From Candidatus Zixiibacteriota bacterium (lineage in GTDB: Bacteria > Zixibacteria > MSB-5A5 > GN15 > FEB-12), in the NCBI GenBank assembly GCA_028289585.1, contig JANQPI010000010.1:62001-126000 (forward strand): DNA of 64,000 bases, read 5' to 3'. Below are positions 42,627 through 51,438 of the stretch, piece by piece. Position numbers and translations under genes: made by a program. The notes under the pieces were generated by a model that was not told where the DNA came from, ran no database searches, and saw nothing but the letters and a program-made list of their open reading frames with translations. Positions within the stretch are counted from its first letter, which is position 1; the number at the start of each line of letters is the position of its first letter.

Positions 42627-43856
42627 TCAGGCAATCAGGCCCTTTTCCCGACCGACGCTGGCCAGGACTTCGATGACGCGATCAATGTGGGCATCGGTCA
42701 TTGTCGCGGTATATGAGGTGCGAATCATCGCCTGTCCGGGTGGGACGGCCGGGGAGATGACCGGATTGGTAAAGACGCCCTCATCGAACAGGCGTTTCCA
42801 GAACGCAAAGCAATCGAGATCCTCACCAACGACTATCGGTACGATCGGCGTGGCCGAATGACCGGTATTGAATCCAAGATCGCGATATTCCTTCTGCACT
42901 CGCTCGGCGTTCTTCCAGAGGTTCAGACGACGCTCCGGTTCGGCCTCTATGATATCGAGCGCTGCGATTACGGCAGCTGCCGACGACGGCGTAATTGACG
43001 CGGAGAATATGAGTGCACGTGCGTGGTGCTGGATGTAGTTGATGATCTGGGCATCGCCTACAACGAAGCCGCCCAGGGCCGCGAATGACTTAGAGAATGT
43101 CCCCGTCGTCAGATCAACCTGGTCGATAACTCCGAAATGCTCCGCGGTACCCGCACCGGTATCTCCCAGAACACCGATCGAGTGGGCATCGTCGACCATC
43201 AGCCGAGCTCCGTACCGCTCACACAGCGTGACGACACTGGGAAGGTCAATGATGTCTCCTTCCATCGAGAAGACCCCATCAACGGCCACGAGAATGCCGC
43301 CCTTGCCGTTGTTCGCCCGGATGTTTCGCAGCACCCGCTCGAGATCGTCCATATCGTTATGAGCAAACTTGTAAACTTTGCCGTACGACAGTCGGCAACC
43401 GTCAACGATGCAGGCGTGGACTTGGCGGTCGATGACGATCGCGTCGTTCTTGCCAACGAGCGATGAAATTACGCCCAGATTAGTCTGGAAACCGGTGGAG
43501 AAGACGAGTGCCTTCTCCTTGCCCATGAATTTGGCGAGTCGCTCTTCGAGCTCAAGGTGGAGATCCAGTGTGCCGTTGAGGAATCGGGAACCGGTGCAGC
43601 CGGAGCCATACTTGCGCGCGGCCTCGGCCGAGGCCTCTTTGACGCGCGGATCATTGACAAGTCCGAGGTAATTGTTAGAGCCGACCATCACACATTCGTG
43701 ACCATCGACCATTACCGTATCGCCGGGTGCCGACTGGATGGGGTGAAAATAGGGGTAAATCCCCATCGCTTTCACCTCATCGGCGGTCGAGAAGGCAAGG
43801 GCGCGATCGAACAGGTCGCCGCGGACGGCCTCTGTCAACTGTTCTTCAGCTTTCAC
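42627..43856 (-). CDS. spt: Serine palmitoyltransferase-like alpha-oxoamine synthase
   Basis: This 409-residue PLP enzyme condenses an amino acid with an acyl-thioester. Key points: GIYPYFHPIQS near the N-terminus, SNNYLGL, GSGCTGSRFLNGT, H147 (stacks on PLP), VDDAHSIGVLG, and TTGTFSKSFAALGGF with the PLP Lys256. The Phe-rich FHPIQ and the FSKSFA(A/S)LGGF string fit bacterial serine palmitoyltransferase better than BioF or Kbl, which usually have TLGKA/TLGKA-like strings. Substrates would be L-serine and palmitoyl-thioester, giving 3-ketodihydrosphingosine. GTG 43856 is chosen because AAGGAG lies 8 bases upstream. The adjacent GNAT gene strengthens the sphingolipid reading; 8-amino-7-oxononanoate synthase is the alternative. 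Confidence 0.85.
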   Translation of the reverse strand: MKAEEQLTEAVRGDLFDRALAFSTADEVKAMGIYPYFHPIQSAPGDTVMVDGHECVMVGSNNYLGLVNDPRVKEASAEAARKYGSGCTGSRFLNGTLDLHLELEERLAKFMGKEKALVFSTGFQTNLGVISSLVGKNDAIVIDRQVHACIVDGCRLSYGKVYKFAHNDMDDLERVLRNIRANNGKGGILVAVDGVFSMEGDIIDLPSVVTLCERYGARLMVDDAHSIGVLGDTGAGTAEHFGVIDQVDLTTGTFSKSFAALGGFVVGDAQIINYIQHHARALIFSASITPSSAAAVIAALDIIEAEPERRLNLWKNAERVQKEYRDLGFNTGHSATPIVPIVVGEDLDCFAFWKRLFDEGVFTNPVISPAVPPGQAMIRTSYTATMTDAHIDRVIEVLASVGREKGLIA

Positions 43857-44043
43857 CGGGTTGGCTCCTTCTGTCCACATCCGCCGGTCACCCGGTACCA
43901 GCGGACGCTCCACTCAGGCTAGACTGGGGGGAAGGAAACGCTTCCGCCGCCGGTATGTCAAGAAGTTCAACCGGTTAGGCGAATCGCTTGGGTCCGGGTC
44001 GCCCCCCACTCTGAGTTGTCCCCTCTGCCAATGCCACTCCGTA

Positions 44044-45171
44044 TCAGGCAGACTTCCGAAAATCAGCCATGAATCTAACCAATTGCTCAATACCCGCAGT
44101 CGGCATCGCATTGTAGGCCGAGATCCGAATACCACCCACCGATCGATGTCCCTTCAGTCCGGCAAAGCCAGCAGCTTTGGCCTCGGTAATCAGACGACTT
44201 TCAAGTTCCTCAGACGGAAGACGCAGTGTGATGTTCATCCAGCTGCGCGAGTCCGGACGCACCGTACCCCGGAAGAAATCTGAGTCGCTGTCGATCAGGT
44301 CGTAGACCAGCTGCTGCTTGCGCTGATTGATCGCTTCAATCCAGCTGAGCCCGCCATGCTCCTTCAACCACTCCATCACCAGCTTGATGATGTAGACCGC
44401 GAAGACAGGAGGAGTATTGTACAGTGACTTCTTGTTCGTGTGCGTTCGGTAATCGAACATTGTCGGGAGACCTTCTTTGGCCGTTGCAAGGAAGTCATCC
44501 CGGATAATCACCATCGTTGCACCAGCCGGCCCGATGTTCTTCTGGGCGCCAGCGTAAATGAGTGAGAAATCGGAAAACGGATGACGTCGGGACATGAAGT
44601 CTGAGGACATATCGGCGACCAACGGGACTGTTGGTTTCGGAAGTGACTGCCACTGAGTGCCAAAGATCGTGTTGTTGGTCGTCAAATGGAGATATGCTGC
44701 GTCCGACGGAACCGTGAAGTCACCTGGCTGAGGGATGAACGTGTAGTCGCTCTCCTTTGAGGAAGCGACGACTTCGACCGACCCGAAGTGCTTGGCCTCT
44801 TTGATCGCTTTGGCTGACCAGGATCCGGTATCGACATACGCCGCAATCTTTCCCTCGGGAAGGAAACTCATGGGCACGTGTGCAAACTGAGTCGAGGCGC
44901 CACCTCCGACGAAGATGACATGAAAGCGATCATCGAGTCCGAGGAGTTCGCGAGTTAGCGCAATCGCTTCTTCGTTGATTGCATCGTACTCTTTAGAGCG
45001 GTGCGACGACTCGATAATCGACATGCCGCTGCCGCGATAATCGAGAAATTCGTTCTTCGCGATCTCCAGGACTTCCAGAGGGAGCGTCGCCGGCCCGGGC
45101 GAGAAGTTAAAGACGCGATGACGGTTCGTGTCCGTCGTTGGACCATCGGTAAGAGTCGACTCACTTGCCAT
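44044..45171 (-). CDS. serC: Phosphoserine aminotransferase
   Basis: This 372-residue PLP enzyme converts 3-phosphohydroxypyruvate to phosphoserine. It starts with the family hallmark FNFSPGPATLPLEVLE, contains GSGMSIIESSHRSKEY and VGGGASTQFAHVPM, and carries the PLP lysine K211 in YAGAQKNIGPAG. The C-terminus has HRSVGGIRISAYNAMP. ATG 45171 lies inside the end of serA (11-base overlap), with GGAG upstream, so the two are coupled. An upstream frame to 45273 is rejected since it runs through serA. The product feeds serine synthesis and possibly the neighbouring serine palmitoyltransferase. Confidence 0.96.
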   Translation of the reverse strand: MASESTLTDGPTTDTNRHRVFNFSPGPATLPLEVLEIAKNEFLDYRGSGMSIIESSHRSKEYDAINEEAIALTRELLGLDDRFHVIFVGGGASTQFAHVPMSFLPEGKIAAYVDTGSWSAKAIKEAKHFGSVEVVASSKESDYTFIPQPGDFTVPSDAAYLHLTTNNTIFGTQWQSLPKPTVPLVADMSSDFMSRRHPFSDFSLIYAGAQKNIGPAGATMVIIRDDFLATAKEGLPTMFDYRTHTNKKSLYNTPPVFAVYIIKLVMEWLKEHGGLSWIEAINQRKQQLVYDLIDSDSDFFRGTVRPDSRSWMNITLRLPSEELESRLITEAKAAGFAGLKGHRSVGGIRISAYNAMPTAGIEQLVRFMADFRKSA

Positions 45172-46039
45172 CACGGTACTCCTTAATGATGTTTTCGATG
45201 ATCTCGCCGATCCGAAGCATGTTTTCGCGGGTCGAGGCACCAAGATGTGGTAGGCACACGGTGTGGGGTGCACTCAGGATCGGCGAGCCGTTCGGGGGCT
45301 CCTGATGCCAGACGTCGGTGCCGTAGCCGCCTAGCTTGCCGGACTGCAGGGCCGCGGCGACATCTTCCTCGACAACCAGACCGCCCCGGCCGGTGTTGAT
45401 GATGATCGCACCATCTTTCATGCGGGCAATCGAATCACTATTGATGATCCCCCGTGTACTGTCCACCAACGGCATGTTGAGACTCAGGAAGTCGGAGTCA
45501 CGCAGGACAGAGTCGAGGTCGGAACGAATCTCAGCAAAGTCCGAGAAACGGGTCGCCGGATGCCAGGCGAGGCAATGCATACGAAAAGCGCGGGCCCGCA
45601 GGGCAAGCGCGCTACCGATCCGACCCATGCCGAGAATACCGAGGGTCTTACCCCACAGCTCCTGGCGTTTCAGCTCTTTCTTCAGCCACTTTCCCTCGCG
45701 CATTGAGGCGTCGGCCTGGGTAATGCTGTTGGCGACAGCGATCATGAGTGCGAAGGCGAGTTCGGCAACGGCCGTGGTCGATGCCTCAGCCGTGTTAAGG
45801 GCGGTAATCCCGCGCTCACGGCAGTACTCAAGATCGATATTGTCCATCCCCACACCACCCCGGACAACCAGCTTCAGTTTCGGAGCGGAGTCGATGTACT
45901 CACGGGTGACTTTCGTCTTGCTGCGAACGAGAACGACCTCGGCGTCGGCCAACCGACCCTTGTCATCGGTCACATCCCCGAAAGGGGTGAGTTTGGTCGG
46001 TAGTGTCTTGTCAAACGCATCGGATATCAGAATGACCAT
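45161..46039 (-). CDS. serA: D-3-phosphoglycerate dehydrogenase, short form
   Basis: This 292-residue 2-hydroxyacid dehydrogenase lacks the C-terminal ACT regulatory domain. The NAD-binding motif GILGMGRIGSALA follows the catalytic N-terminal half (LVVRGGVGMDNIDLEYC). The active-site Arg lies in INTGRGG, the Glu in DVWHQEPP and the His in LPHLGAST. It oxidises 3-phosphoglycerate to begin serine synthesis; loss of ACT suggests no serine feedback. ATG 46039 is chosen because the upstream frame reads through the DUF1015 gene. It sits between DUF1015 and serC with a 13-base gap and an 11-base overlap. Confidence 0.93.
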   Translation of the reverse strand: MVILISDAFDKTLPTKLTPFGDVTDDKGRLADAEVVLVRSKTKVTREYIDSAPKLKLVVRGGVGMDNIDLEYCRERGITALNTAEASTTAVAELAFALMIAVANSITQADASMREGKWLKKELKRQELWGKTLGILGMGRIGSALALRARAFRMHCLAWHPATRFSDFAEIRSDLDSVLRDSDFLSLNMPLVDSTRGIINSDSIARMKDGAIIINTGRGGLVVEEDVAAALQSGKLGGYGTDVWHQEPPNGSPILSAPHTVCLPHLGASTRENMLRIGEIIENIIKEYRDGK

Positions 46040-46052
46040 GGTGGGGTTTCTC

Positions 46053-47306
46053 TCACTGACTATCGAGCCGGTGGACGACCAGCCCGCTTTTGAGCTTCGG
46101 TTCAAACCACGTCGACTTTGGCGGCATGACCGCGCCGGAGTCGGCGACCCGGAGGAGTTGTTCGATTCGTGTAGCAGCGAGTGAAAACGCGAGTGCGAAT
46201 TCACCCGATTCGACCAGGCGGACCAATTCCCGAGTGCCGCGAATACCTCCGACGAATTCGATGCGCGAATCCGTCCGGGGGTTCTCGATACCTAGCCGGG
46301 GAGCAATCAGGTTGTCGCCCAGAATAGCGGCATCTATCGAGCGGACCGGATCGTCGTCGGGAAAACTCCCGGCGCGAGCGCTCAAACGATACCAACGCCC
46401 TTCTGCATACATATCGAAAGCGGCGTGGGGGGGGGGGGTCCCATCGTGATCGCTCAGCACTTCAACCTCGAACTTCGAGCCCACACCCTCTAGCAGTGCG
46501 GCCACGGACAGCCCGTTCATGTCTCGTAGAACACGGTTGTACGGCAGAATCGCAAGTTCGCTGGCCGGGAAGATGCCGTTGAGGAAAAAACGCTCGGGAG
46601 CATCGGCTGGAAGATCTGGATTCGTTTCCCGGGCTCGACGGCAGACTTCCGACGCCGCTTCGGACCGATGGTGTCCATCGGCAATGTAAAGCGCGTCCAG
46701 TTTCGCAAAGGCCGTAATCATGGCGTCGATCGCTTCGGGGTCACGAACAACCCAGAATTCTTGTCGCACATTGTCATCGGCCGACACGAAGTCGAGCAGC
46801 GGCGTTTCCGCCGTTAACTGGGCCAGGAGGTGTTCGATTTCCGCATGGGGATGGAATGTCGTCAGTACCGATGAAGCCTGAGCCTGGCAGCCGATGATAT
46901 GATTCGCCCGATCGTTGACCTTCACCGGACGTGTGTGTTCGTGCTTTTTAATGATGCCCCGATCGTACTCATCAACCGAGGCTAACGCGAGGAGTCCGGT
47001 TTGCGATCGCCCGTTCATCGTCTGACGAATCGGATACAGGCACGGAGAATCGTCCTGGATCATCGCACCGCCTTCGATCAGCCGCGCGAGTTCGGTCCGC
47101 CCTCGTTCATAGACAGCGGCCGAATAGGGATCGATATCCTCGGGGAAGCCGATCTCCGGTTTATCGACATGCAGAAATGAGTACGTGTTGCCGGCCGCCA
47201 TTGAACGAGCCTCGGCGGTCGACAGGGTGTCGTAGGGGGGACACGCAACGCGAGTGACGAATTCGGGAGCGGCCCGCACTCCCCGGAACGCTCGGATGAC
47301 AGCCAC
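46053..47306 (-). CDS. DUF1015 family protein with 12-base C homopolymer in coding sequence
   Basis: This 417-residue cytosolic protein has the family features: VIRAFRGVRAA at the start, PPYDTLSTAEAR, SFLHVDKPE, DRGIIKKHEHTRPVKVNDRA and YIADGHHRSEAA. DUF1015 (COG4198) has no firmly assigned activity. It is the first gene of a serA-serC operon, which suggests a serine-pathway role, for instance as an alternative phosphoserine phosphatase (inference; no serB is seen here). Near residue 290 the sequence GTPPPHAAF is encoded by twelve consecutive C (12 G on the plus strand, 46427-46438). Slippage there would truncate the last third. A sequencing error in this tract is also possible. Confidence 0.88.
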   Translation of the reverse strand: MAVIRAFRGVRAAPEFVTRVACPPYDTLSTAEARSMAAGNTYSFLHVDKPEIGFPEDIDPYSAAVYERGRTELARLIEGGAMIQDDSPCLYPIRQTMNGRSQTGLLALASVDEYDRGIIKKHEHTRPVKVNDRANHIIGCQAQASSVLTTFHPHAEIEHLLAQLTAETPLLDFVSADDNVRQEFWVVRDPEAIDAMITAFAKLDALYIADGHHRSEAASEVCRRARETNPDLPADAPERFFLNGIFPASELAILPYNRVLRDMNGLSVAALLEGVGSKFEVEVLSDHDGTPPPHAAFDMYAEGRWYRLSARAGSFPDDDPVRSIDAAILGDNLIAPRLGIENPRTDSRIEFVGGIRGTRELVRLVESGEFALAFSLAATRIEQLLRVADSGAVMPPKSTWFEPKLKSGLVVHRLDSQ

Positions 47307-47417
47307 AGCACCTCCTTACCGAGTTAATCTGGCAGTAACTCGGTCTGATCACCGAACGCCCGCAAGCTCATATCGGGGTGCCTTCGGGGCAACCGATTTC
47401 TTGGTCGGGCATACGAA

Positions 47418-47450
47418 AACGGGCCGGCTGCACATGGCTTCCGGCCCGTT
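47418..47450 (-). terminator. Terminator after the SWIB gene
   Basis: On the minus strand a 10-base stem (AACGGGCCGG with CCGGCCCGTT, 13-base loop) is followed by TTTTCG. It sits 20 bases after the stop codon of the SWIB-domain gene. Confidence 0.8.
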
Positions 47451-47470
47451 AATCCCTACGTGAACGGAGA

Positions 47471-48058
47471 CTACGAGAGATGTTTCGACACAAGCTTCGT
47501 CATGTCGAACATTGATACCTGCTTCTTGCCACCGAAGATCGGAGACAGCTTCTCGTCCGCATTGATCATGCGCCGATTCTTGGCATCCTGAAGCCCGTGC
47601 TTCTTGATGTATTGCCAGAGCTTCTTAGTCACTTCGGTCCGTGGAAGCGGCTTGTTGCCAACGACCGCGCCCAAGGCCGGCGAGACAGTCATCGCCTTCA
47701 TGAAGGCAGCGTTTGGTTTACGCTTTGACTTCTTCTTGGCGACTTTCTTCCGCGTTGCCTTCTTGGCTGTTTTCTTCTTCGCAACCTTACGGGTCGTTTT
47801 CTTGGTCGCTTTCTTCCGCGTTACCTTTTTCGCCGTTTTCTTGCGAGCGGTCTTTTTCTTGGCGACCTTGCGAGTGGTCTTCTTGGTGGCTTTCTTACGA
47901 GTCACCTTTTTGGCCGTCTTCTTCTTCGCGACTTTGCGCGTTGTCTTCTTAGTGGACTTGCGCGTCGTCTTTTTGCGAGTGGCCGCCTTCTTGGTTGTCT
48001 TCCGGGCGGTTTTCTTTTTTGCCGCCTTTCGGGCTGTCTTCTTGCGCGCTACTGCCAT
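47471..48058 (-). CDS. Histone H1-like lysine-rich tail fused to a SWIB domain
   Basis: This 195-residue protein has two parts. Residues 1-115 are almost only Lys, Arg, Ala, Thr and Val, built from imperfect repeats around TRKVAKKKTAKK and KKVTRKKATKKTT, which resemble histone H1 tails and chlamydial HctB. Residues about 120-195 form a SWIB/MDM2 domain: AALGAVVGNKPLPRTEVTKK-type start (SPALGAVVGNKPLPRTEV), KLWQYIKKHGLQD, ADEKLSPIFGGKKQVSMFDM. The tail should bind DNA; the SWIB fold is a eukaryotic chromatin-remodelling fold, found in some bacteria with unknown role. It is a candidate nucleoid-associated protein. It is monocistronic with its own terminator. Confidence 0.88.
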   Translation of the reverse strand: MAVARKKTARKAAKKKTARKTTKKAATRKKTTRKSTKKTTRKVAKKKTAKKVTRKKATKKTTRKVAKKKTARKKTAKKVTRKKATKKTTRKVAKKKTAKKATRKKVAKKKSKRKPNAAFMKAMTVSPALGAVVGNKPLPRTEVTKKLWQYIKKHGLQDAKNRRMINADEKLSPIFGGKKQVSMFDMTKLVSKHLS

Positions 48059-48264
48059 CTGTTACTCCTCCAGCATCGGCAATGGTTTCGCTGAGCTTCC
48101 CTGTATTCCATCGGTCAGTTTCGCCATCAGGAGACACCCCTCCTCGGGCGATTGAGAAAAAAGAGGGGGCGTTTAAAACCTATCGCAACAAAAAAGACGT
48201 TGCTGCAGGCCGGACTGTGGGAACGTCCTGATCTTCTCGTCAGTGGGGAATTCGACGTTTTACG

Positions 48265-49539
48265 TCAGCTGGGAATCAGCTCAATGACCGGTGCCTCCTG
48301 AGGGCAACCGAGCCGGAAGGGGAACCAGTGGCCGGCCCCGCAGGAGGTGTACAGCCGCGAAGTCGACTTGGCATACTCGCCCCACAGGTAGCGGTCGGGG
48401 AAGCGGCGTTCAAAGATTGACCGCCCCATGAACCCGATTTGTCCCCCGTGAGTGTGGCCGGCCAGCGTCACGTCGATTGCCTCGGTCGCCGCTACGTCAA
48501 ACGCGTCTGGGCGGTGCGAAAGCAGAATGACTGTATCGTCGGCTCGACGTTCCCGGGTTGCCTCCCTGATCGTCGTTTCGAAGAAGGAACTTTGCAGGTC
48601 ACGCATGCGCACGGGGTCGTCAATGCCGGCGATCAAGACCGGTGAGTCGTTGATGGTTACCCGGACGCTTTCGTTTACCAACAAGGGGACGGGTGAGCGA
48701 TCGTAGATCTGCCGGACACGGCGCACGCCTCGGAAGTATTCATGATTCCCAAGGGTCGCGTAGGTTCCGTAGGGTGGCTTCAACTCACTGAGGAGTTGCA
48801 ACCCATCGCTGAGCTGATCCAGGTCATCCGCAACGTCCCCGGTGACACAGACCAAATCCGGTCGATAGTCGGCTGCCTGCTCCAGGAGCGGTTCAATGTC
48901 GGCCACCGTGACGTAGTGACGGAGATGCAGGTCGGACACGTGCAGGATTCGCAAGCCAGTGAGAGTCGGGGGAAGATTCGGTACGGCAAGTTCCCGACGG
49001 TAGACCGTGATGCCGGCCAACGCCTGAGCTTTGCCGCCAAGCGCCAGGCCGATCGTGGTCATCGGAACCGCTGCCGCCGCGTACTTAAGTAATCGTCGTC
49101 GGGCCATGTTCGGTTTCTCCTCGGCGGTTTCGTCGGTCGTTGAGCGGTTGAATAGTCTTTGTAGCCCCCAGTCGATGCCGTGAATCAATCCGGAGATCGG
49201 CAACGCGATCAACGTAGCGATCTGCAGAACGCCCACGGTCGCGGTGATCCACATGCCGGTTAGCTCCCACGCCGTCCAGGGCACACCTGGCCACCAGAGG
49301 ATCAGGGCGCCCAAGCCGATGAGGGTGACGGCCCAGACGGCAACGCGGAGCCACCGGTGTCGCCACCACGCGGGAGCGAAAAGGCGGAAGAGCAGTGCAA
49401 GCGCTAGCCCCTGTGCGGCAACAAACAGGCCGGAGAAGAGCGCTGGTGACCACCGGCCGAAAACAAACATCTGCAACGCCACGAAGATGGCCGCGGCGAG
49501 GACAACGAGAAAGCTGATCGAGGGGCGGGGTATACTCAT
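48265..49539 (-). CDS. Membrane-anchored metallophosphoesterase
   Basis: This roughly 424-residue protein has four N-terminal membrane helices (FLVVLAAAIFVALQMFVFG through VGVLQIATLIALPISGLIHG), then an internal RRR-LLKYAAAA stretch that looks like a twin-arginine-type segment before the catalytic domain. The calcineurin-like site is complete: LHVSDLHLRHY, CVTGDVADD, TLGNHEYF, LLSHRPD and LAGHTHGGQ, so it binds two metals. The family includes YkuE/YaeI-type phosphodiesterases that may act on phospholipids or UDP-lipids. ATG 49539 is chosen over a TTG at 49563. The substrate is not known. Confidence 0.88.
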   Translation of the reverse strand: MSIPRPSISFLVVLAAAIFVALQMFVFGRWSPALFSGLFVAAQGLALALLFRLFAPAWWRHRWLRVAVWAVTLIGLGALILWWPGVPWTAWELTGMWITATVGVLQIATLIALPISGLIHGIDWGLQRLFNRSTTDETAEEKPNMARRRLLKYAAAAVPMTTIGLALGGKAQALAGITVYRRELAVPNLPPTLTGLRILHVSDLHLRHYVTVADIEPLLEQAADYRPDLVCVTGDVADDLDQLSDGLQLLSELKPPYGTYATLGNHEYFRGVRRVRQIYDRSPVPLLVNESVRVTINDSPVLIAGIDDPVRMRDLQSSFFETTIREATRERRADDTVILLSHRPDAFDVAATEAIDVTLAGHTHGGQIGFMGRSIFERRFPDRYLWGEYAKSTSRLYTSCGAGHWFPFRLGCPQEAPVIELIPS

Positions 49540-49923
49540 GCCATAATCGGTTCCGGGTTCCAATACCCAACCGACGTGTATAGACGGTACAACCGGGAAG
49601 CGGAATCGTTCGTTTCACCAATCGTTGCGATAGACTCCGTTTACCCGCTCAAGGGTCTTCGAGCACCGAGTGGCGTCAGAATGGGTCGTGTGACGAAGAC
49701 TCCGCCACAAGAATTTCATCGTCATTCGACTCCTAACGTGAAGCTTACCGGCTCGATATGGTCACCTCATCGGACACCGTTCTCATCTGCCTTATCGCGT
49801 TTTGGCGAAACGAAAGCGATTGTCCCAAATGGGTACAGGGACGGTCGGAGTCGCGAGAAAGTTGAACAGAAACGGCCGCCCGTAAACCGGGCGGCCATGC
49901 TTGAGACGATAGCGGCGACTCGG
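49540..49923. other. Intergenic stretch with terminator
   Basis: No gene is seen. It contains the terminator of the M32 carboxypeptidase gene (49874-49896, minus strand) and the upstream region of the phosphoesterase. A plus-strand frame here is a shadow. Confidence 0.55.
49874..49896 (-). terminator. Terminator of the M32 carboxypeptidase gene
   Basis: GGCCGCCCG and CGGGCGGCC form a perfect 9-base stem with a 5-base loop. It lies 28 bases after the carboxypeptidase stop; read on the minus strand it is followed by GTTTCTG. Confidence 0.75.
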
Positions 49924-51438
49924 CTAGAATCCGTAGATCGCGCCAAACTTCGTGTTGAGCGAATCGATGAGCGGTTGCGGCGAGAGTTCCTTGCCGGTCA
50001 CGCGTTGCGCCAATTCGGTTGCCCGATAGCGGCGACCATGGACATGGATGTTTTCCCGTAACCAGGTCAGAAGGTGTTCGAAGTTGCCGTGGGCAAATCC
50101 GGCCTTGAGGTTAGGTAGGTCGGCTTCCGCTTTGGCGAAGAACTGAGCCGCGTACAGATTACCGAGAGAGTACGTCGGGAAGTACCCGATCAAACCGGCC
50201 GACCAGTGGACATCCTGAAGTACCCCCTGCCGATCGTTATCGACCGGAATACCGAGGTACTCCTCGAAACGCTTGCGCCACTCGCCGGCGAGATCTTTGG
50301 TCGCGATCTCATCCCGCATCATGGCCCGTTCCAGCTCGAAGCGAAGCAGGATATGCAGGTTGTAGGTGGCTTCATCAGCCTCCACCCGGATGTACGACGG
50401 GCGTACGTCATTGATCGCGGCGTAGAAGTCGTCGAGAGCGACATCCGAGAGGGCATCGCGGAAGATCCCCTGCGCCATCGGGAAGAAGTACGTCCAGAAC
50501 TCTTTCGAGCGTCCGACCTGATTCTCCCACATCCGCGACTGTGATTCATGGATGCCGAGCGAAACTGACTCGCCCATGGGGGTACCGAAGTGGTCTTCTT
50601 TCTTGATACCCATTTCGTAGAGGGCATGTCCCGCCTCGTGCATCGTGCCGAATAGGGCATCGTTGAGGCGGTTCGGATTGTAGCGGGTCGTGATCCGTGT
50701 ATCGCCGATCCCAAATCCGGAACAGAACGGATGTGTGGTGATGTCGAGGCGGCCGGCGGAGAAGTCGAACCCGATCGCCCGACAGACCATCTCACCGAAG
50801 ACGCGCTGTTTCTCAACATCGAACGCCTGCTCTACGATCTTGGTATTGGGCTTGCGCGGGGCATCCTTGATCTTGCCGAGTAGTGTGACGAGCTCCTTGC
50901 GCAAGACCGTAAAGACCTCGGCGACCTCTTCAGTCTTGGCTCCTGGTTCGTACTGGTCGAGGAGAGCGTTGTACCGTTCCCCCTCCCAGCCGTAGGCATC
51001 GGCCATCTGCTTGGTCAAGCCGATCACGGTTTCCAGGTTGGGCAGGAACGACTGAAAGTCATCCTTCTTGCGGGCTTCGACCCACACCCCTTGGGCGATC
51101 GTTGTTTCACGCGTTATCTCTTCGACAAGTGACTTCGGCAGCTTGGTTGCGAGGTCGTATTCCCGGCGCCATTCCCGAAGATTGACCGCTTCGACCGATT
51201 CCGGTTGATCCTGAAAGCCGTCCGATTCGGCCGTGGCGAGGAGTTCGCCAAACTGTGGGGAGGTGAACTTCTCATGGCGTAGCCCGGCCAGATAGCCAAG
51301 CTGCTCAGCGCGGAACTGAGAGCCGCGCCGCGGCATATAGGTGCGCTCGTCCCATCCGAGCAGGCCGGAGCAGGAATCGATAATGGCCACTTCGCGGGCG
51401 TGTTGTTTCAGTGATTCATATGCTTCATGTGCTGTCAT
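49924..51438 (-). CDS. Carboxypeptidase Taq family metallopeptidase (M32)
   Basis: This 504-residue cytosolic zinc carboxypeptidase has the HExxH site as HEAGH (267-271), followed by HESQSR at 297-302 which supplies the downstream Glu ligand. Other family marks include LGWDERTYMPRRGSQFRAEQ at the start, FSAGRLDITTHPF, and DDFYAAINDVRPSYIRVEAD near the end. It removes C-terminal residues from peptides with broad specificity. Length and order are typical. ATG 51438 gives the normal start (MTAHEAYESLKQ). It stands alone with its own terminator. Confidence 0.95.
   Translation of the reverse strand: MTAHEAYESLKQHAREVAIIDSCSGLLGWDERTYMPRRGSQFRAEQLGYLAGLRHEKFTSPQFGELLATAESDGFQDQPESVEAVNLREWRREYDLATKLPKSLVEEITRETTIAQGVWVEARKKDDFQSFLPNLETVIGLTKQMADAYGWEGERYNALLDQYEPGAKTEEVAEVFTVLRKELVTLLGKIKDAPRKPNTKIVEQAFDVEKQRVFGEMVCRAIGFDFSAGRLDITTHPFCSGFGIGDTRITTRYNPNRLNDALFGTMHEAGHALYEMGIKKEDHFGTPMGESVSLGIHESQSRMWENQVGRSKEFWTYFFPMAQGIFRDALSDVALDDFYAAINDVRPSYIRVEADEATYNLHILLRFELERAMMRDEIATKDLAGEWRKRFEEYLGIPVDNDRQGVLQDVHWSAGLIGYFPTYSLGNLYAAQFFAKAEADLPNLKAGFAHGNFEHLLTWLRENIHVHGRRYRATELAQRVTGKELSPQPLIDSLNTKFGAIYGF

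Noticed and set aside
47604-48155. Plus-strand frame rich in Phe and Val, looking like a membrane protein
   Set aside because: It is the complement of lysine and arginine codons of the SWIB-H1 gene, so the hydrophobicity is an artefact.
49576-50061. Plus-strand frame of 161 codons
   Set aside because: It crosses the terminator and the end of the M32 gene, with no ribosome site or family features.
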